Shown: piece after piece, positions 60,869-64,000 of the stretch | Layout: each line of letters opens with the position of its first letter | Position numbering within the stretch: the first letter of the stretch is position 1 | Assembly: GCF_014884965.1 (NCBI RefSeq) | Contig: NZ_JABTBO010000005.1 | Location: 1-64,000, forward strand | Direction: 5' to 3' | DNA: 64,000 nt | From: Spirabiliibacterium mucosae | GTDB lineage: Bacteria > Pseudomonadota > Gammaproteobacteria > Enterobacterales > Pasteurellaceae | Program-made: the position numbers and the translations under genes | Notes under the pieces: generated by a model | What the model saw: the letters and a program-made list of their open reading frames with translations, nothing else | Told to the model about the DNA's origin: nothing | The model's database searches: none

Positions 60869-61560
60869 TATTTACCACCCCCTCGGAGCTTATATAATTC
60901 ATTGAACGCATTGGATACGTCTCCTGGGCGAGACCCAGTGGGGAGGCCCCACAAACCGCCGGTACCCAATTTTTGTTTCTCCAGTTCCTTCTTGCGTTGA
61001 TATTGGTCGAGCCCGATACCGCCAGCGGCCGTTACAAGCGACATAGTCGCACCGTACTTCATCGCTTTATGCGCAGCTTCATTAGTCGCCTTCTGGATAG
61101 CTTCTTCACTCTGGAGACTAGCCTGGCTTAAAAGCCCACCGGCCGCATCGCTCGCCTGCCCATTAAGTGAGCTCAGTGCTGAGTCCGTACGCTCAGTGCG
61201 GTTTTTATCTGCAAGCCCATACGCTTTGATGATCGCTGTGTTTCGTGCGTTAGCGAGCGCAGAAGCTGAGGTTGACGCCTGGAACGGATTAGCGTTACCG
61301 ATGTACTGATTGCCCATCGCTTTCATCGAGTCAGCGTTCGCACGGCCTGCAAGTTGTGCTGACAGGTCACGTCGCGACTCAGAAACGTAGCGTGGAAGAT
61401 ATTGTTTATTGAACCCTGCTGCCAACTGGTAGCGCGCGCTTTCAATAGCCTGAGAGGCTTTCTCGCTTTCAGGTTTTTTGTATGCCTGACCGCCGCCACC
61501 ACCGCCGCCCATGCCAAACAAGCGGCCGACAGACTTCCCGATTTTGCTAAAAAAACTCAC
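60868..61560 (-). CDS. Internal virion-type protein with poly-Gly stretch
   Basis: A 230-residue protein that begins MSFFSKIGKSVGRLFGMGGG with seven consecutive Gly, followed by Ala/Ser/Gln-rich helices and a Gly-rich hydrophobic segment near 175-185 (MSLVTAAGGIGLD). I do not recognise the family. The amphipathic N terminus and glycine hinge suggest membrane contact during genome ejection. It overlaps the downstream gene by one base. Confidence 0.6.
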   Translation of the reverse strand: MSFFSKIGKSVGRLFGMGGGGGGGQAYKKPESEKASQAIESARYQLAAGFNKQYLPRYVSESRRDLSAQLAGRANADSMKAMGNQYIGNANPFQASTSASALANARNTAIIKAYGLADKNRTERTDSALSSLNGQASDAAGGLLSQASLQSEEAIQKATNEAAHKAMKYGATMSLVTAAGGIGLDQYQRKKELEKQKLGTGGLWGLPTGSRPGDVSNAFNELYKLRGGGK

Positions 61561-61568
61561 TCAACCCC

Positions 61569-62207
61569 CTACCAAGAAAACGCGCATACGCGATCTGAAG
61601 GCATATCATTCACCTGTCCTTTACGTAGCAGCTCAACGATTAGCTGGTCGTAGTTAGCCAGGTGGTGTCCTGCAAGTTTAAAGTCGGTCCAAGGCCTGTT
61701 TGGCATAATGTAAAGCTCATACAGTACGAGCTCGCGCACTACACGAATAAACAGGTTACTGTCACGCGGAACAGGACAACTGGTCGCTTCGAGCGTAGGC
61801 GCAAAGGTATACGATACGCTCGCTTCGACAGCGCTGTCTGCGTCGCGCGGACCGATATTGAAGAACTGCAAGACAGATTCCCGTCCGTCGTCGGAGTATT
61901 TCTCTATGAGACAACAGCACGGATGGGTGGCTGAGACTATGCGACGTCGGTCGATAAACGGGACTGTCTTGCCGTTAATTTTTGCAGATAATGCCTCGAT
62001 GACTTCGCGGTCGTCATCAAGGTCAAAATGAAAAGTGTCGTGGTCATCAAGCTCCGCCGTCAGAGAGCCCGCCAATGTTTTTGTTTCCGCGGCGACACGC
62101 GACACGCACATTGGAATGACTTGAATCACGACGTGTTCTGGGATACCCCCAGTAAACAGAGCTAACTGGTCGGCCAGCTCTGTGTAGTCGAGGTCAGCCA
62201 CTGCCAT
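61569..62207 (-). CDS. Phage head-tail or tail protein of unknown family
   Basis: A 212-residue acidic protein without signal or membrane segments. Its notable features are a Cys triplet (HPCCCLIEKY) and a C-terminal helical part (VRELVLYELYIMPNRPWTDFKLAGHHLANY) like that of connector or tail-tube adaptor proteins. It overlaps the DUF6682-like adaptor gene by one base, which supports a role at the head-tail joint. Confidence 0.6.
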   Translation of the reverse strand: MAVADLDYTELADQLALFTGGIPEHVVIQVIPMCVSRVAAETKTLAGSLTAELDDHDTFHFDLDDDREVIEALSAKINGKTVPFIDRRRIVSATHPCCCLIEKYSDDGRESVLQFFNIGPRDADSAVEASVSYTFAPTLEATSCPVPRDSNLFIRVVRELVLYELYIMPNRPWTDFKLAGHHLANYDQLIVELLRKGQVNDMPSDRVCAFSW

Positions 62208-62833
62208 TACATATTCCCTTTGGTATCAATCGCTTCGGTTTTCACGCCAATCTTGTCGTAGAACGAGCGACGGAAGTAGTCAGAGCGCCCCAAGTCGTTG
62301 GTATACTCGGCGTGTTTCAAGTACGCTCGGTACAACAAGTAGTCGACAATAGCCGGCGCAAACCAATCTTCCACCTCAATTTTTTCAGTTTTCGAGGTCG
62401 CTTTTTTAGGCGATTTCGCAACGACAATGTCGAGTTGGTGATCACCGCCGCTCACTGACGGGTATACCCAGAACACTTTCGGCGTACGCTCGTCGTATGC
62501 GTAGTAACGCGGCTCTGTGCCAGTGGTTTTATGCCAATCAAGATGCTGTTCGTCGAGGATCTTGCGGTCAATCGGGCGGATTGCGTGCCCTGAACTGGTG
62601 TTACGCACAACCTCGATAAGCTTGTTAGCGTCATCAGGTAGGTCTTGTTTAGAGCCCGCTTTGATGGTAACTGTACGGTAGTCTGCCCCTGCATCTGTGC
62701 GAGCAGCAGACAAGGCCAACATACACTCGTTAAACCAAGAAAGCCACTCGCTTTCAGGCCATTGAATAAAATCAACATCCTGGGCGGTGACTTTAGCTCG
62801 GTCGATTACCTCTGATATTAAAATCTGAGCCAT
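62207..62833 (-). CDS. DUF6682-like phage adaptor protein
   Basis: A 208-residue protein with the adaptor pattern: FIQWPESEWLSWFNECMLAL near the start, then VTIKAGSKQDLPDDANKLIEVVRN, IRPIDRKILDEQHLDWH, YYAYDERTPKVFWVYP, and a final helical part with YRAYLKHAEY. These are features of DUF6682 and related head-completion proteins that sit between portal and tail. It directly follows the capsid gene in transcription order. Confidence 0.75.
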   Translation of the reverse strand: MAQILISEVIDRAKVTAQDVDFIQWPESEWLSWFNECMLALSAARTDAGADYRTVTIKAGSKQDLPDDANKLIEVVRNTSSGHAIRPIDRKILDEQHLDWHKTTGTEPRYYAYDERTPKVFWVYPSVSGGDHQLDIVVAKSPKKATSKTEKIEVEDWFAPAIVDYLLYRAYLKHAEYTNDLGRSDYFRRSFYDKIGVKTEAIDTKGNM

Positions 62834-62852
62834 TTAATCCCCTCTCGGTTGA

Positions 62853-62883
62853 AGGGGCACGGTTAAGCGCCCCTAGCCCCACA
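62853..62883 (-). promoter_or_regulatory. Hairpin between capsid and adaptor genes
   Basis: AGGGGC (62853-62858) and GCCCCT (62869-62874) form a 6-bp GC-rich stem with a ten-base loop in the 57-base gap after the capsid stop. No T run follows, so it is more likely an attenuator or RNA-processing site than a full terminator. The 15 bases at 62869-62883 recur in inverted orientation at 49757-49771. Confidence 0.4.
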
Positions 62884-62890
62884 TCGTTGC

Positions 62891-64000
62891 TTAGATGGCG
62901 GTATCGACCGCGATTACGCCAAAGTCTTGTGGTTTACCAGAGACTTTATCCTGCCAAACTGGTTTCTTCATACCGAAGATACGGCCGTAAGAGATACCGT
63001 TTTGGTTTCCGTAGTCGAAGGTTTCTTCTTCCCAAGAACCGCCACCGACGTCTGCGAAAGCAAGTGCTTGAGCGCCGCAGAACAGCGCGCGCTGGCCTTC
63101 AACGTTACCGTCAGTGCCCCATTTGCGGCCCTCCTCGGTCTTATTCGCTCCGGACGGTTTGGTACCAGCAGTCGCAGTGCGGGTGTTGAACACATGGTGG
63201 TATTGGTGGATGTATACGCCATCAACCAACAGAGTATCGCTGCCCGCAAACAGCTCATTACCACTACCACGAACGCCTGCGTGACGTGCGTTCGCCATGA
63301 AGTCGTCGTCAAGTTTCAACTGCGCCATACCAGCTGGAGTTACAAACATGTGGTACTTGTCGTTATTCGCACCAACGCCGCGGATATAGTTATCGCGTGC
63401 GTAAGCCTTCAAGTTGACAATGTGTTTGTAAGTGAGTTTGTCGCCTGCTGCAACTTTGGTAATATCGCCTGTGTCAAAGTCACCGTTCGCTTTTACGCGC
63501 AACCAACGCGCATCGGTCGGAGCAGTAACATCCGTGGCAAACGCCAAGTCTTTTAGCAAGTAGCCAGTAGTACCAGGGGCATGGCCCAGTTTAACGCGCT
63601 TAGCACCTGTGTTAGCAACCTCGTACTTAATACCAGACAGGGTCAAGAACGCCAGCTGGTCGATGCGGTCAGCCAACCAGTATGCAAGCTGGTCTTTCGC
63701 GTTTTTACGGAACGCAATAACAGAACGTTGGTCTGCCATTTTACCTTTGCTACGGACGGCGTGACGCAATTGGTCGACCTTAACGATTTGGTCGTACGCT
63801 TTCATTGCTTCTTCGTTGCCTTCCAAAGTGTAGTCGTCGGTCACACCATCACCGATTAAGTCAGCAAGTAAGTGGATAACAACTTGGTCTCCAGCAGCAG
63901 TTTTGGTTAAGCTGGTTAAGTGCTGAATCATCGCGTCAGAGCCTGTGCCCATGAACTTATTGATGAACATTTTAGCTCGGGCTTGTTTCCAAACATCTAA
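62891..64000 (-). CDS. N4-gp56 family major capsid protein, 5' end outside window
   Basis: The reading frame continues past the window edge: upstream of the ATG at 63970, ten further codons read L-D-V-W-K-Q-A-R-A-K, which fits the family's N-terminal region, so the true start lies beyond 64000. Visible motifs are INKFMGTGSDAMIQ, the conserved TKTAAGDQVVIHLLADLIGDGVTDD-type segment (in parts), EEAMKAYDQIVKVDQLRHAVRSKG, WLADRIDQLAFLTLSG, and near the end ALFCGAQALAFADVG. The family supplies the HK97-fold capsid of N4-like and other podoviruses. Confidence 0.88.
   Translation of the reverse strand, partial: LDVWKQARAKMFINKFMGTGSDAMIQHLTSLTKTAAGDQVVIHLLADLIGDGVTDDYTLEGNEEAMKAYDQIVKVDQLRHAVRSKGKMADQRSVIAFRKNAKDQLAYWLADRIDQLAFLTLSGIKYEVANTGAKRVKLGHAPGTTGYLLKDLAFATDVTAPTDARWLRVKANGDFDTGDITKVAAGDKLTYKHIVNLKAYARDNYIRGVGANNDKYHMFVTPAGMAQLKLDDDFMANARHAGVRGSGNELFAGSDTLLVDGVYIHQYHHVFNTRTATAGTKPSGANKTEEGRKWGTDGNVEGQRALFCGAQALAFADVGGGSWEEETFDYGNQNGISYGRIFGMKKPVWQDKVSGKPQDFGVIAVDTAI

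Noticed and set aside
62853-62874. Intrinsic terminator after the capsid gene
   Set aside because: A GC stem is present but no T run follows, so I list it only as a hairpin of unknown role.

Overview
This window looks like a chromosomal segment of a Pasteurellaceae bacterium carrying one end of an integrated podovirus-like prophage. The family assignment rests on two things. About 60 exact copies of the Haemophilus-type DNA uptake core (AAGTGCGGT or its complement) are scattered through the first 41 kb. Gene order also follows what I recall of H. influenzae (kdsB, lpxK, msbA, comEC/rec2, dksA, pcnB, folK). The G+C content is clearly higher than that of H. influenzae, so I do not name a genus.

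Layout. 1-437 is non-coding, with an inverted repeat and a tRNA terminator. 438-607 holds tRNA-Leu(UAA) and tRNA-Gly(GCC). 701-9782 is a minus-strand run: comEC, msbA, lpxK, ycaR, kdsB, a yidB-like gene, uvrC and pgsA (lipid A transport and assembly, KDO activation, DNA uptake, excision repair, phospholipid synthesis). Both msbA and comEC are split by a one-base homopolymer difference. 9960-12435 is dksA, pcnB (probable AUU start) and folK, followed by a pair of tiny membrane-protein genes. metX and an EamA-type transporter diverge from a shared region with MetJ-like boxes. 15068-22312 is sanA and the complete rsxABCDGE electron-transport operon ending in nth. The rsxC tail encodes 31-32 residue repeats, and six uptake cores recur through that region. 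On the other strand lie ynbE, ydbH and an unknown membrane-protein gene. Then come gloA, rnt, an Na+/H+ antiporter-family gene, an AT-rich Tat-exported sulfatase, parE-parC, valS-holC, a MerB-like protein, katA and a DUF924 gene.

From about 41.3 kb to the window end, every gene is on the minus strand, reads as phage, and contains no exact uptake core. A short reading frame at 41286 resembles the first codons of csbD and may mark the attachment site. In transcription order the phage encodes an N4-gp56-family major capsid protein (5' end outside the window), a DUF6682-like adaptor, several probable internal virion proteins, a 2823-residue giant protein, a membrane/coiled-coil protein, a structural protein, a repeat-rich fibre or host-specificity protein, a tail protein, a fibre-assembly-like protein, a small conserved phage protein, a muralytic enzyme with a C-terminal membrane anchor, and a nested Rz/Rz1 spanin pair. 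No tape measure or tail-tube genes are seen, which fits a short-tailed phage. Terminase, portal, integrase and repressor must lie beyond 64000 if present.

The most interesting object is the giant virion protein at 49835-58306. Its N terminus carries all the recognisable catalytic motifs of a staphylococcal-nuclease-like domain, and a zincin-like HELGE segment lies near residue 2015. It looks like a multidomain protein delivered with the genome into the new host.
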